64,000 bases of DNA. Source: Membranipora membranacea (lineage: Eukaryota; Bryozoa; Gymnolaemata; Cheilostomatida; Membraniporidae). Under the pieces are notes generated by a model. It was not told where the DNA came from, made no database searches, and was given only the letters and a program-made list of their open reading frames with translations. Shown here in pieces: positions 22,143 through 35,999 of the stretch. Location of the stretch: assembly GCA_914767715.1 (NCBI GenBank), contig OU612065.1, positions 10,912,001-10,976,000 of the forward strand. The letters are read 5' to 3'. Position 1 is the first letter of the stretch. Each line of letters begins with the position of its first letter. The position numbers were made by a program, and so were the translations under genes.

Positions 22143-24180
22143 AATAGGTGACAATTTTGCATTGAGACAGAGTTAATTTCTTTAACACAGACTCAGCCAT
22201 AGCACTACTGCATCTCATGGACTTAGCCTCTGTTGTTCTACCTGATAACAGCGTACTCAATCTTCAGTTTTTATGTGAGTAGTGTAGACAACTCTTATGA
22301 CCATGAGGTTATTTAGAAGTCCCTGAATCACAAATAAATTAGAGATTAATGGGTGAAGAAAGTTTTTTTTTGTATATACTTTATTTTCTCAGTTTTATTT
22401 ATTTGACCCTCAATTGATTGGAAGCTTTAATATATATCAGGCTAATGAAGTGTAAAAATAAGCACTCCATCAATTGGTTTTACAATACATATGTGGCTGG
22501 GGAGAGGACTGGGGTTCAGCTATGTATTCTATTAAAGAAAATCTTTTTGTAAATGTGTTGTGAGACACAGGATTGCATATACATGCATCTATCGTAAACA
22601 CAACACTGAAGTTTGTGGATAAATTTAAAACATGCAAACTTTAAACTACCAGGACTGTAGCTGCAAGCGAGGAAAACGAAAAACAACTGAGTGCTGCAGC
22701 ATTGTCTAATGATCCTTTAATTTTGCTGTTCATCTGTCTTTTCATTCAGACTTGACAGAAGGCAATTGTGACACCCATTAATTAGGGAGTAAGATTAAAG
22801 CTCGAACTGCAAAATGGTCAAAAATTTTATTGGCCAGGGCAGATGGTAATTCAGTGGCAGTGTGATTGTTATTGCTGCACTACTACTTACTCATAGTTCT
22901 ACTACTAACTACTCATTTCATGGGAATCGCCACCGGAAAAATGTCCACAAACCTAACCAATTGACCTCTCCAATCAATTCTTGCACTAATCTTTGGGGTT
23001 TCACTGACAGGTGAGGCTGAACATAAAACATCCTAGGTTACCATGTGCAATCACAAAACAAACAAAAATGAAAAAGAATCAATAAAGACCTTTAAACTAC
23101 CTCTTCCCTACCGGAGAGTCAACAGCGATAAATTAATCTTTTTTAAGAAAGTCTGTTGAAATTCTTTCCTAAGAGCAAATTAGCCTCAGGGTGCAAACAT
23201 GGTAACTTGGACTTTCAAGCATGCATTTTGTTCATGCCCAGTTCAAACAAACATGTTTGATACTGACCATGGGCAGAATACATGTTGGCTGATCTTAAGA
23301 AATGAGATGCAACAATCAGTACAACGATGAACAGGAAATTTTGACAAAATGATTTATTTAGAGGAGGGTATGCCCTCACTTCTTCTAAATGGGATTGTAT
23401 TATGTACAGGCTAGTAAAGATTAAATTTATTCAGTGTTTTGCTGACGTTTATCTACAAATCTTGAGTCAGCCCTCTTCATATTTTTTTAAATAATGTATG
23501 AAGACCATCATCAGCTCCACAATTTTATACCTGAAAGATAGTCGTGTAGCCAGACTTCATGACAGTTTTTCTGTATGTGCCAAAACCACCACATGGCATA
23601 GCAAGTTTTTATGCTGAGGGGTTTTTTTTGTGGATAAACAGATTTAGTTTTTATATATATTTTTTATAACGATTTGATAGAGCTCAACACACTGTTTTAT
23701 ATTATGCACAACACATTTGCTACAGCGGCTCACTTGTTAAATCCATTATATTATCCTTAACTACAACATTTCGAATTGCCATATCATAAATCGAGATAGA
23801 ACTTAACAAAATTGAGTTGAACAAGGGGTTTGGTTTGTTTATCTGCAGTTCAAAATTCGCAACCTTCCTGTACAAAGGTAGAAAGGCAAGTAGCTATGCA
23901 AACCTTTGAATGGAAACAAGTGTCTTCGACTATTTTGGATGAGGTTGATTTTAGGATCCAGAAGACTGCTCTCACTTTTTTGAAATGTGGCATTTCTTTT
24001 TTCATCAGCTGCCATCAAACAATCAGGGCAGTTTATCGAGGCCTAAGACCAGGACAGAGAGATCCTTGAAACTGTTTTTCCTACTACTATTCAGATTTCA
24101 AGGGAAGATACTGTGAATGTTAACAGAGCTCCCACTACACTGGTGTGACTTGCCAATGACAAATATTACTCATACAAGCA
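22143..24180. other. No gene; one interspersed repeat
   Basis: About 22575-22625 carries a CGTAAACACAACACTGAAG-type motif that recurs near 29634-29690 and 54824-54875. A 79-codon frame at 23830-24069 has no recognisable motif. Confidence 0.4.
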
Positions 24181-24640
24181 ATCTTTGATATAAATAATTT
24201 TTGGAAAGATAAAGTATGCCAACCATAAATAATGGATTACCAAAGAGCTCTTAGATATAATTGACGCAAAGCAGCAAGCCAATGAGGACGGAATAAAGAA
24301 ATTCTATCACAAACTTAGTTCAGTACTCAGTTCTCTATTGTTTTCCATATTGTATAGTAACATCACCATACTCAAATAAGCAGACGAAACCTGCATAATA
24401 GGATGTATATCATCAGACGAAATTGATCTGCAGGCTTATTTCAAAGAGATTAACAGAGCGTCACTATCATGAGATACAACATACAGAGGTGCGCATACCA
24501 CTGCACAACACACATGTCTTCAGCTAGAAACTAGAAAGTTTTATATTTCTATTCTCACATACTGCCTGCCTATTTTTTATACTTATGCTAAAGATAAGAA
24601 ACGATTGAGGATGTTTTGAAAAGATGCAAACCATCTTAAT
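24181..24640 (+). pseudogene. Decayed LINE reverse transcriptase
   Basis: The translation shows VLSSLLFSILYSNITILK, a stop, then ADETCIIG, matching the PLLFxIYINDI...F/YADDT catalytic region of non-LTR reverse transcriptases. Further on, LTYCLPIFY and DKKRLRMF match the segment downstream of the RT domain. There are multiple stops and shifts. No 3' tail was identified. Confidence 0.65.
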
Positions 24641-24723
24641 ATTTAAATCACAAGTGAGTATTATAGATGAATAAACTAAATACCTGATAGTTAATTACAA
24701 ACATGATGATGAACATCAAAATC

Positions 24724-24725
24724 AG

Positions 24726-24768
<43 letters not shown>

Positions 24769-24856
24769 ATCGATCGTTCGATCGATCAATCAATCGATCG
24801 ATCAATCAATCAATCAATAGATCAATCAATCAATCAATCAATCAACCGATCAATTG

Positions 24857-24891
<35 letters not shown>

Positions 24892-24962
24892 GATCAATAG
24901 ATCAATCGATCAATCAATAAATCAATCAATCGATTGACCAATCAATCAATCAATCAATCAAT
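24724..24962. repeat. (ATCA)n tetranucleotide array
   Basis: About 240 bp of ATCA/TCAA units with interspersed ATCG and ATAG variants. The open frame of alternating Ser, Ile, Asn and Gln codons across it is an artefact of the repeat. Confidence 0.97.
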
Positions 24963-26658
24963 CTGAGAAAAAATATTTTTTCTAAATGTTTAGATTTACA
25001 GCATGCCAGTTGGCAGAATCGATATTTGAAACAAACAATACAAGTTCCGATTCCTATGTATGATAAAAAAACATGGTTTTTACTCAGTGACTTATATGGA
25101 TTTTGCAGTTCAATAGCTGCAGGAATTATCATCTCCTTGTTTGTATAAATATTTAAATCAGAGTTATTACCCCACAAATTTTATATACATATGGAAAGTC
25201 TTTTGTTCTGCTAATTAAAATCCACAAGAAACTTAGAAGAATAGAAACAAAAGACAGTGGATATTCTTCTTTGTATCAATTGATTTGTTTGTTGATTGAA
25301 AGCCCATCAGTTTTGAATTCGACACACTATACTAAAATTAAGTATCGATGCTAATTCCATGTATCCAATTTAACCCTCAAATGATGCCACACCAACGTAT
25401 GTAAACATAGTGATTTTGAAATGGAATTTCAATGCACAAAAAATTTTGCTTTACTGAACTATTACTAAGCAAAAGTAATGGAGGAAAATTCATGCAGCAG
25501 CAGTGAATTTTTGTCAATTCTAACTTTAAATAGATCTGAAAATTAACAAGTGATAATATCAGTACACACAATTACTGGTCAATTAAATTTGAATTTGATT
25601 CTGCAAGGTTTTGATAGCTTTGGTCTAAGCCTTGTATGGTATTTTTAAATTAGCCTATCGTATACCATGCTCACTGAGTTGGAAATTTATCGACAGAGGA
25701 CTGAGGACTAGGAGGTATAAAGTTTCCATAACCAAACTTGTCAAATTGATGATGATCTAGAGCGGCAGCATTTCACTCAGGATGGCAGCATTAGAGCTGC
25801 AACAACTTAGTATAAAATAGGTTCCTCTACTCTTTTTTCTCTATGATACTTTTAAATTTCTTGCAACAAGTTGGTATTACTGTTATGTGGGGTAGAGTCA
25901 GTAGTGTATTTGTTGGAAGGGCTAGGGGGCTTGACCCTCCAATTTTCAGCGTGTCAATCTTGAAAAACCTCTTGAAACCTCTTACACCTTTAATTACCAG
26001 GCGCCCAGAGGGGCCATTGTGAGATTGATTGGGATTATGAATGGATTAGGCTGGTTGATATGTTGTGATTTGCCAATTCTTACATGTCTTGAGGTTAAGA
26101 TGTCATCAATAAGTTTTAAACTGATATTTTTGACATAAGGTATGGCCAGAAATGTGATATTGCCGCTGTCTGAATCATTTTCAAGCAAGTCTCAATTTAA
26201 GATGCCCATCTAACGAAATAACACCCATGCAAAATGTTCGTTGCAGCAAAGTCAAATCATCATGCAGCTCGTGAATAAGCTCCCTAATTCGATAAATTTT
26301 CAAAGGACGGCTTCTGCAGCAAGCCGATCGTTAATTTTCCTTCCAAAATGGGCTGGAACACATTAAAACTACCTCTATTCCTGAGATAGTTCCTCAATAT
26401 CCTTCCCTGCGGGAATACGTTCCAACGCATTTCCTGTATCCAGCCTGGTTTGTCTATACAAAATCCATGGATACAGCCCTGGGTAGAATAGGCAGAGCAG
26501 TGCAATAGCCAATTACCATGATTTTTCCCTTGGACTGCCCTTAAAACAGGCTTGCATCATGAAATTCCTGTGATACCGAATAGATGTCTTTCATATGTTT
26601 TTCCCTACAGCCTGAGCAAATCCATAATTGCAAACATTTGATATTGCCTTCTACAAGC
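24963..26658. other. No gene seen
   Basis: AT-rich with only short reading frames. None has a motif or paired splice sites. Confidence 0.4.
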
Positions 26659-27102
26659 ATGTTATATATGTGGTATAAACCACCAAGTAGTGAAAGAGAT
26701 GATAATGTAAAAATAAATCTGTCTTCACCGGGACTTGAACTTGGGCCTCTCGCGCAACACACATGTTATAATTGTGGTATAAACCACTAAGTAGTGAAAG
26801 AGATGATTATGTAGAAAAAAATCTATCTTTCACTGGGACTTGAACTCGGGCCTCCCGCGCAACAAACATGTTATAATTGTGGTATAAACCACCAAGTAGT
26901 GAAAGAGATGATATGTAAAAAACGAAATCTGTCTTCACCGGGATTTGAACTCGGGCCTATCGCACAATAAACATGTTATAATTGCGGTGTTAACCACCAA
27001 TTAGTAAAAGATATTATAGATGTAAAATAAAAAATCTGTTTTAACCGGGATTCGAACTCGGGCCTCTCGCGCAACAAGCATGTTATAATTGTGGTATATA
27101 TG
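26659..27102 (-). repeat. ~105-bp tandem array of tRNA-like units
   Basis: Four full units begin near 26659, 26762, 26868 and 26971, and a fifth starts at 27079. Read on the minus strand each unit contains GTTCGAATCCCGG or a close variant (Pol III B box) preceded by GAGGCCC, and a GGTGGTTTATACC/GGTGGTTAACACC hairpin like a D arm. The units resemble a tRNA spaced by about 30 bp of A/T-rich linker. Just beyond, 27105-27170 (-) has another A-box-like GTGGCCAAGTGGGTAGTG. The units may be a SINE-derived satellite rather than functional tRNAs. Confidence 0.75.
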
Positions 27103-27170
27103 AAAATATCAAATATTTGGCCACCTGTGCTGTGACCGAGCACACTACCCACTTGGCCACCCAACTCAGT

Positions 27171-30100
27171 TCATTAAAGTCAATTTGGGCAAACCTTAGG
27201 CTAAGAAGTTGTCTTCTCTTATTGTTGAAATTTGGTGGCTCATTTGCAGTATAGAGTTATCACCCCATCTATCTATCTGTGTAAAAAAATTTAGTTTCAA
27301 GCATGTGGATAGACTGCTTCACAGAGTAAAGGGATTCAGAGTAAATTTTTTAACAATAGTCAAGGAAAGAGTTTTTTACTCCTTGGTCAAGGTACCTGCA
27401 AGCTTTGCGTCAAGGGGAAAGTTATGGGAAGCTTGATGCCAAAAACTCCTTTCATCTATTTGTCACAATTATAGGGTTCTGGAGAATGAACTGAATTCAA
27501 AGTTTTTGATTACAGTAAAAAATAGAATATGCAGGCTCTCCCGTAAAAATTTCTCTTTGTACAGCCTTACTCTACAATTAGACATGAAGTTCTATGCTTA
27601 AATTACACCTAACTATCCAAGCTAAATTGATATGGTACGGTGGGTAGGAAGGCAGTATTGTGGCAGTTTTTACAATAGGATTAACTATTACAATCCTTGA
27701 ATGATGCTGCCACCATGTACCCTTGGTCTGTGCAATCATTGAACCTTAAATTTATCGAAAGGGCCTCATATCAAGTGTATCTGCGGTCCATCGTCTACTG
27801 GGCTTTGGTTGGCACCCAGGTGTGCTCCGACCTGCCTGCAAACAGAGAGCAACCTGGCGCAGATATTGTGGCCTGGCCACTAAGGCAACGAATTTCGCCG
27901 CCTATGCTCCGGGATGTGGCTTGTGACAAGACATCTGATTTAAATCAACCTTCAATTTTAATCAGTCTTGAGACACAAAGGTTATCCTCAGGTTTTGATA
28001 TTCTAATATTACATTGCCTTTAAATCATTTGGAAAAGATAAACAAGGCACAACCGTAACAAATTCTTTCCCTGTAATGAAACACAGAGACTGCAAAACAA
28101 CTGGTTGTTTACAAATAAGATTTTCTTGAGGGATTAGAAAATTTACTCTGAGAAAAAAATGTCTGTAATTGCTCTAACTGATATCTTCATCCAGCAGAGG
28201 TCTCAATTGTACTTGGATCGTTTCAATGCACTGCCTGAAGAATTGCTTCCAATTTTGTATGGAGGCCATCTCAGATTTGTTGTTTTTTGAGGCAGCCAAC
28301 CTGTTTGGCTAACCGAATCCTCTAAAGTAACAACATTATAACTTGCTGCAGTATAGATGCAGACCCAGGGCACGATTTTTAAAAAAATGTACAAATTCAA
28401 CGGTAACATGAATGCTGTCAATGGTTATTTCAGGACTGCAATTCCTTAATGGTGATAAATACACCAAGGTCGAGCATACAGAAACCAGCTCACTGAAAAT
28501 GCAGCAGAATATTTCACATAGAATATCATGTGTGTTATTAAGGGTGAGCCCTCCATACACACAGTTATCATAATCCTATACGCATCCAGCATAGTTACAT
28601 TAGTGTTTTTCAATAATAAAAATATTGGGATGACATTCGAGTAAAATTTAAGCTCAAACATTTGTTGGGTGTAGTTTGAAAATGCTATCATTGAACAGTA
28701 TCCACTGAAAAAGCCAAATCCAAACCACGTTTCGGAATAAAATTATTAATAATATTAATTGTTTTGAGGTCTATAGTCATTCTGATAGAATTTGATGGGT
28801 GACTGATGGGTCACCACGATCTATACTGAAAACTTATATCAACCAACAGAAAAATTCTTTTGATTAAGTTCAGTATAGCATCTCCATTGTCATTTGTAAA
28901 TTGCTCCACTCCTTTGATAAAAGGCAATTAGAATTTGTTTGAAACTGTACACAATGGCATAGAAACTACAAATATATAGGCTCTTTGCACTGCCTTGCGC
29001 AACATTGCCACTGCACTGATGGATGAAATAAACACCGTAATGAAAAAGTAAATCGCAATTTTAAATATGTTAAAAAAATATTTCAAACATGCCCTCAAAA
29101 GCTCATTTAGATAATGTGATGAACTGATGCTCCAAAAAAAACCAGATCTCTGTGAGTTACCATGTCGAAATGTTGTTCTGCCCAAACAGAAAAACACGAA
29201 CTTGGAGATTTTTTGTCAGATTTGGAGTTTTTTGCAGAAAAAGATAAATGAATAGTTAGCTGATTGACTAACGATCCAGGTGACCAAATGTGGTTATTCT
29301 GAATTAAAAACTGTAGGAAGGAGATAGCTTTTGGAAAAGTAAGGAGGAGATACTACAACTGAGCATTTTTGACTTTAAATAACTGAGAAGCCACTGAAGC
29401 TTACTGATTATGATTGATGGATGTTGGAGATATACGCTAAAGTAGGCTGTTTTTTTAATTTTCAATTAATTTCAAGCTTTCATGGCATAAATCAGACAAA
29501 AAAATATAAATAGCACACCCTCATCTGGTTTTACTACACATACGTGATAGAACACAGGACTGTGATTCAGCCGTTTTTTCTATTTTTTTCAAAAACACTT
29601 TTTGATAAAGTGATATGAGGCACTGGACTGGGTTTTGTATACACATGCGTTTATCATAAACACAAAACTGAAGTTTTGTGGACAAACCCAGGTGAAATCG
29701 CCAAGCAGGGTTTATGGATGGTTATGGTTTATCTATCACATTGGGCCTATTTGAAACGCTGGCAATACACAGTACTCAAAACATGTGAAAAATACGTAAT
29801 CAGGTGTTAACAGCTGAGAAGAAATGAATTTCCCTGATCTGACAAAACACTAGAGTCTAGAAGATTTGAAATATTGCAACATAACGCAGTGGAATTGCTG
29901 TGTGTGCCCCTGTACAATGTAAAATGGCATGAGATACAATGCTTGGATGCTGCTTGGATTTGCTACTCTGTGATAGGGATTTGCTAGATCTTGTTACTAT
30001 TGTCATTGCTAATAGTGTTGCTTGATGTGAAAATTTGTTGTAAGGTTATGATCTGGGCAAGATACTGAAACTTGGGTGCATGAAGTTGGAAGAGGCAAGC

Positions 30101-31540
30101 TCATAAGACTTGACAAATAATCTTATAGATATTTAAAAATGAAGAGTGTACTGTGATCACATTAACCCCCATTCATGTGTACTGAAATGACTAAGGTAAA
30201 ATATTGAATGAATCTGCCGGTCCCTGTTTTAGAAACCTAATATTCTCAGTCATGTGGAGGTTTCTAAAATTACTGGTTTTTCTAACATACCTAAGTACTT
30301 TTTATATTCTGCTTTCACAATTAAATAAGGGCTCCGTCTTCATTTTAGGAACAATAATCTAAGTCAGCATTCAATGCTCATAATCTGTTATCATTTTAAA
30401 TGATGTCATGTTAGAAGACAAGACTACAGGTTCACATCAAATCTTCATTGTGATATTAATTTTGTGACATTGTATTGTGCTTAGTGAGAGGCCTCTATAC
30501 GATTCAATGCTTTACATTGTATCAACTTTCGGTAAACAAAAGAATCCTTCATATACTGTGCCTTATTATATTCAATAGAGGATAAATGTAGCATGTCAGC
30601 TTGCATCTAAAGTTTATATGAGAAAACTGAGTATAAATTTAAAATAATGCTGCATTTAATGAAGGGAAAATGTGATAGAGTGACCCTAATAAATACATCA
30701 ATTGGCATCCTCACAACGAGGTCACACAGAAAATTTGACGCTTCTAGCATTTGTAGAAGTGCGTTTTAATTGATTCATCTGGCTCAAAGAGAACTTTTTG
30801 CCATGATTTCATCATTTTTTATGAAATTCATGATTTTTCGCATTCATTTTGTGAATGAAATGGTAATTCATCCACCAAGCCTGGCAAATAACTTTCAGTT
30901 AATTTTTGATGGTTTCAGCATCAAAATTTAGAAATGCAGGGGGAGATAACGAGGAAACCATATAAGTCACTGAGTATACATGTATCAAGGCATAACACCT
31001 CTGCAAATTTTTAAATGATCATAAGGTAGCTCGGTAGTAGGTTGCACCTGTTTTTAAGCGCAAGAGTTGTCAGGTCATTTTATCCTGTACATCATAAAAA
31101 CTCATCTGACTCATCGCTGTTATCAATGTCACATGACTATATATCATATCATATTTCCGAGTGCTCCGTCATAAAATAAAGATATAAAAATTCTCAATAA
31201 AAATTATTAAGAGTATGTTTAAAATGAGTTATGAAAACATATTATAGTTTAGCAGCATTGCACAGTTCGATATAAAACAGAATTTTCTTGCATTTACTCT
31301 TTACTTTGGCACACAATATCTGCCAGATGGCAGTTTATCAAAGTCTATCACAGAGTCTAGCCTACAGCATGTCATGCGCAAACATCTAATCCTGAATGTT
31401 TTCTCTAATCCTTGCTGATTTTTGTGCGGGAGATTCGGATTTGGCTAAACCGACGTGCTACAGCAATAGTGTGGTTGTATTGGTTTATGTAAAACGTCAA
31501 TAACTTCAAAGAGACCAAAATACACTAGAGAAATTCCATT
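27171..31540. other. No gene; sparse repeats
   Basis: Around 29634-29690 lies a second copy of the TAAACACAAAACTGAAG motif family. A more GC-rich patch at 27770-27930 is open on the plus strand, but I do not recognise it. Everything else is unexplained AT-rich sequence. Confidence 0.35.
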
Positions 31541-31559
31541 CACCCAAATGCCAGCAGAT

Positions 31560-32190
31560 AACATTCCCTGGCAACGAGAACCTTCAACACAAAAGCTTCA
31601 TCTACACAGTACAGAGATCCTTACAGCAGAGCAGATTAGATATCTGGGAGCCACTCTTAATACTAAGATCAGTGGAACATGCATGTGGATAACACAGCAG
31701 CTAAAAGAAACACCACTTTTGGTTTTAACAGACGCAACATTCCAACTACATCAGAGCAGGTCAAATCCACTTCCTACAAACAGCTTAACCTTCCTGTGCC
31801 TGAATACGCTTCTGTTGTATGGAATTCTGCGTCTGACTCTGCTAAAAGTCACCTCGAAGCTCTTCAGCGTAGAGCTGCCAGATTCATATGTGGCATAAGA
31901 AGGTCAGATAGAGATACAAGCACAACTGGCCTTCCAAAGAAGCTTGATCTTCCTTTGTTGTCATCGTTGTGAAAAGCGACTGGGCATTTTCAGCCAATAC
32001 CATCACGCAAACAGTACTATCCTCAAAAACTACATTAAACCTGCGAGTTTCACATCAGCACAGTATTTCATCCCTCAGTCAAACAAGCTTAATCACAAAC
32101 GGTCTTTCTTCATACGAGCTGCAAAGCGATGGAATGACCTGCCCTTCAATAGGAAGTCTCTACATCCCCATTCCACATAATAAAGCTGTC
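31560..32190 (+). pseudogene. LINE 3' fragment (post-RT region)
   Basis: Across two shifted frames the translation shows IRYLGATLNTKISG, then PEYASVVWNSAS, LEALQRRAARFICG and finally RSFFIRAAKRWNDLPF. This is the order of landmarks after the catalytic core in CR1/Jockey-like ORF2 proteins. The 5' part with the catalytic motif is missing, so it is a 5'-truncated copy with frameshifts. Confidence 0.75.
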
Positions 32191-32689
32191 CAATTGACAA
32201 AATTTAGTTAACAAATTGAACAACTGTTGAGCGACTAATTAGAAAAAGGTTCCTGGTGCTGGAAGCTATATCGACCGAGGTAAATACTAAGAAATACATT
32301 ACAATCACTCTCCGCAAGCTCTCTAAATCTCACACAAATAACAAATTTCTCACTACAGGGGATTTCGAATGACTCAATGTAACAACAATTGTGCAGCAGT
32401 TTTGTCTTAATAAACTCTTAGCTTAGCACTCTCTTCGATGTCATGCTAACTGATGTTCAGGGGTATGTAGATCCACAAATTATGTGCAACTTAATAACGG
32501 CCACTGTTGCATTCTCTTTGATGGCCAACCTGTTAAATCAGCAAAGTACACCAAGGTAATAAGGCTTAAATTATTTCCTCTTATTTTGGCAGACATTGCA
32601 ACATAAACAGGAAATTAGTGTTACAAGCTGAGAATGCCGAAGCTTAAGTTGAAGTCGAAAAGCAAAGCCTCCTTTCGATATAGTGAAAG

Positions 32690-33850
32690 CATGGGCAGAT
32701 GACAGATACCATATTCAGACAACTGATCAAACTCCAGGTAAAAGATCAAATGAAGGCTGCAAATCGTAAAAAGTGTCACATGATTGTTCAATCCAGAATA
32801 AGAGCAAGCAAACGCCAATTTCTTGATGAATCACTGAATAAAGAGACAGAAACCAGGTCTTCTCGATTTCAGTCCAAAGATTTATTATTTTATATTAAAA
32901 TTGGTGGGACTGCACTACCATCACTGTTAATGTAAGAAATGATCTAAAACAGAAGCTGCAGCCCCTGAGCATTGGAGAAACTTACTGAGCCTAACAAAAC
33001 AAAAGCAACAAAAAAAGAGAGAGTGTTCCAACTTCTCAATTGTATGCTTTCATCTTGAAAGTACCCAAACAAACGGAAACAGGCCCAACTCACACCATTA
33101 CCCAAAACACCTTCACCATCATCTATCAAGGAATTTAGACGGTTTACCCTCCTATTTCATCTTTGAGACCTCGCTGAGTGGGTGATTACTAACAAGATGC
33201 AGAGCAGAGATGAAGAGATAGTGAACCAGCAGCAGTATGCCTTTCAGTCAACTGTCAGCACCACATATGCCAGTCTCCAGCTAACCTATGAGATATTAGA
33301 TCAGGATAAATCAGTGAAATGTATACAGAAGGCATGTTTAGATTTTTTCACAGCTTTCAACAGGTCGTAGCACTTAACAATAAATGTCATCCTTCAAGTG
33401 AAAAGCTTTTTATCCCTAAGGATGTGGTGTGTTAAATATAATGGCTCTTTTCCTAATTGTAGTTCGCCTTTAGTGGGAACCCCCATGCATTAATTTAGGC
33501 CCAATTTTATGGCTCATTACTTTAATGAATTCAATCAATTTACTCTGAATTTCAACAGAGTACAATATTCAGATGACAAACTATTTATAAAGCTGTGCAA
33601 ACATTTAAAGACTCTGTTTCTAACGATATACATCAAGCAGTGGAATGGTCTGAAGCAAACAACACGCTGTTAAGTAATGCCAAAACTGTGATTTTAACCG
33701 CAGCTTTTTCTGAGAAAGACGGAATTTATCAATCGATGCAAACCAATAATGAGAATAATTTACCATCAAAAAGGGCCAACTATTTAAAGAGTTACTGTTG
33801 ACAGAACTCTAGCTTTGTCTTAACATGTATTATATGACAAAATCCTCTGA
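32690..33850 (+). pseudogene. Decayed LINE reverse transcriptase
   Basis: Scattered matches in family order: VPKQTE (usual VPVPK), LRP, QQYAFQ..VSTTYASLQ, LDFFTAFNRS (usual DFSKAFDRV), VGTP and YSDDKLFIK (usual YADDT), then W...NN.LLS..KT. Frames change repeatedly and stops interrupt it. It is a different copy from the fragment at 31560-32190, because the order is RT core after 3' end. Confidence 0.6.
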
Positions 33851-34479
33851 AGCCTCACGTAATAGATGCTGAATTGACATTGGATGTTATAATATCATGA
33901 TTGAGCCTTAAGACTGCACAAATATAACGCCGAATACCAGTGTAAGGTTATAATTTCTTTCAAATGCTATCACCATGACTAAAGAACTATTGAGGTGATC
34001 TTGTTTTCAGAGGTAAACTTTGGTAAACACTCTGGTCTTTAAATCGGAATCAACAGTGCAGTCAAAAAAAATGAAAAGAACCTCATGTTTGCATGATGTG
34101 CCCACGGATATTTAGGCCTTAAATGAAATCAAACTGAAACCCATTTCATGGAATATCAGAGCTATCTAAAACCGGCAGAACAAGGAAGACCTGACAAATG
34201 GATATGATAGACATATTATTAATATAAGTAGTGTATTGAGTAACTCTGTATTCTCTGAAATGCATACCATAGAATTGTACCAAGATACATTATCGATCAC
34301 AGAAGCGGCTGGGTAGCTAACAATGGTAGTGAGTCTTGTGTGCACTTGCCACTATCATAAGTCATGTCTAGACTGATACGGGAGCCAAATGCAGTCAATG
34401 ACAGAATGATAATCTTAAAAATTCTGTTGGCTTTTCTGAGCGTGTATGATATTTTCTCAGAGAAATTTAATCTGAGCAT

Positions 34480-35593
34480 GTTAATTTCTTCATACAATTG
34501 CAATACCATTTTGTTTTCGAAAATTTTAACCCCTTCATGACTCTAGCTGCAAATTTGGATGATAATTTTGAATTTAATCACTGTAAATTTATGAGATCTT
34601 GTCTAGATAGATTCATTGGTATGCTTACTACAACTAATTACCTCACACAGATTTTTAAATAGACAGGAGAAAATAGTAGTTTTGTATTGTTACTCTTATC
34701 ATTGTGACCTTGCCAAGTAGCCTTTTGCCATAGATCAATAATAAACCTAGACAAGACACCATATACAGCTGAAGTGAGGCACTTAATCGTGGGCGGCTAA
34801 CGACAACGGACGATGTAGAAGCAATGACGCTATCACTGATTCACTGTCTACAATCCAGGTTTTTTGTTCATAACTCGATCAACTTTGATCAGATTTTGAA
34901 TTGTAAAATTGTTTTACAATCAGCAGCATATTGTTATCAACTTGGGGTTTATTTCTTCTGCAAAAAATTTCTAAATCGTGGTATATGAGCTGCAAATCAA
35001 TGATAAAATCATTGGTCCTACACCTTCCAATGTCGCTACGGTGCCCAACATTTAAATGCCTCAATGCTCTAATGCTTCATGTAGTGTCCTGTCTAGGTTT
35101 ATTATTAAGTCTATGGCTTTTGCTTTTGCAAATTATTTCACTCAAAAGGTGAAGACTCAACCTTACCTAAACACCATATTATTATAATTTAATCCCTTCA
35201 GGTTAATTTCTTTGTGCATACCTCACTGCCAATTCCAATACCACTTTGTTTTCTGATGTTTTACTGTACAAAACTGTACCTTGTTGCTAATTTTGATGTA
35301 TTTTAATTATTCTTTTAACACTGTAAATGTTTGAAATCACATCTCGATGGATTGAATAGTTAGTATACATATTGCAACATATTACGCATTGCAGTTTTTT
35401 TTATAGAAAGGAAATATGAAAGTTTGTCATCCCCATGAAAACTGCCAACTGCCACTGCCAACCTAATTATATTCGCCCAATGACATATTAGTATTGTGAT
35501 AGAAAAAAATATTTTGTTATAATAATATTGTTACTTTCATCATTTTTTACTTTACCAGTAAGATTTTGCAGATTATTTCACTCAAAGGTCAAC
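34480..35593. repeat. Diverged tandem duplication, one copy filled by a MITE
   Basis: A unit running from TTAATTTCTT.CATAC through a GCAATACCA.TTTGTTTTC block to TTTTGCA.ATTATTTCACTC occurs at 34480-34728 plus 35116-35155, and again at 35200-35593. The first copy is split by the P-type MITE; the second gives an empty-site comparison. Confidence 0.65.
34729..35115. mobile_element. P-type MITE, 387 bp
   Basis: Ends are CATAGATCAATAATAAACC and, inverted, CATAGACTTAATAATAAACC, followed by CTAGACA. They match the termini of the P-type element at 11139-15807. Flanking octamers are CCTTTTGC (34721-34728) and GCTTTTGC (35116-35123), 7 of 8 matching. There is no coding capacity. Confidence 0.85.
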
Positions 35594-35999
35594 GTTTAGA
35601 TGTACCAAAACAGCAAATCATCAATACATTTTTTTGACATTATTATCATGATTTGTATCAGAAAAAATATGTGGTCCGGCAAAATAAATTTGAGTAAGTT
35701 ATTCTGCTATGTCGATAGCACTTCAAGAACAATTGTTTCTTTGCTACAACCTTGTCTATTCAATTTAAGGGTTTACAATCAGTAAAATTGCTGCCAATTA
35801 TAGCCTGTGTTCTTTCAAGTTTGTAAAGCTCTCCCCTCCAATGTTCACTTTTTCATAAACAAGGAATCACCTAGGTGTTACATTGACAGCTATATAATTG
35901 GGCATTCTGATTGCATAAGCCTATTCATAACAAAACTGTCCAATACAACAGTACAAAAGAAAATCTGATTAAAATAATGTTCTACATGAAGAAAAAGGG

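Noticed and set aside
24703-24900. Open frame of Ser/Ile/Asn/Gln repeats
   Set aside because: It is translated from the (ATCA)n array; any frame of this repeat is open.
27697-28023. 108-codon open frame in a GC-richer patch
   Set aside because: No motif is recognised, and neither flank has paired splice sites.
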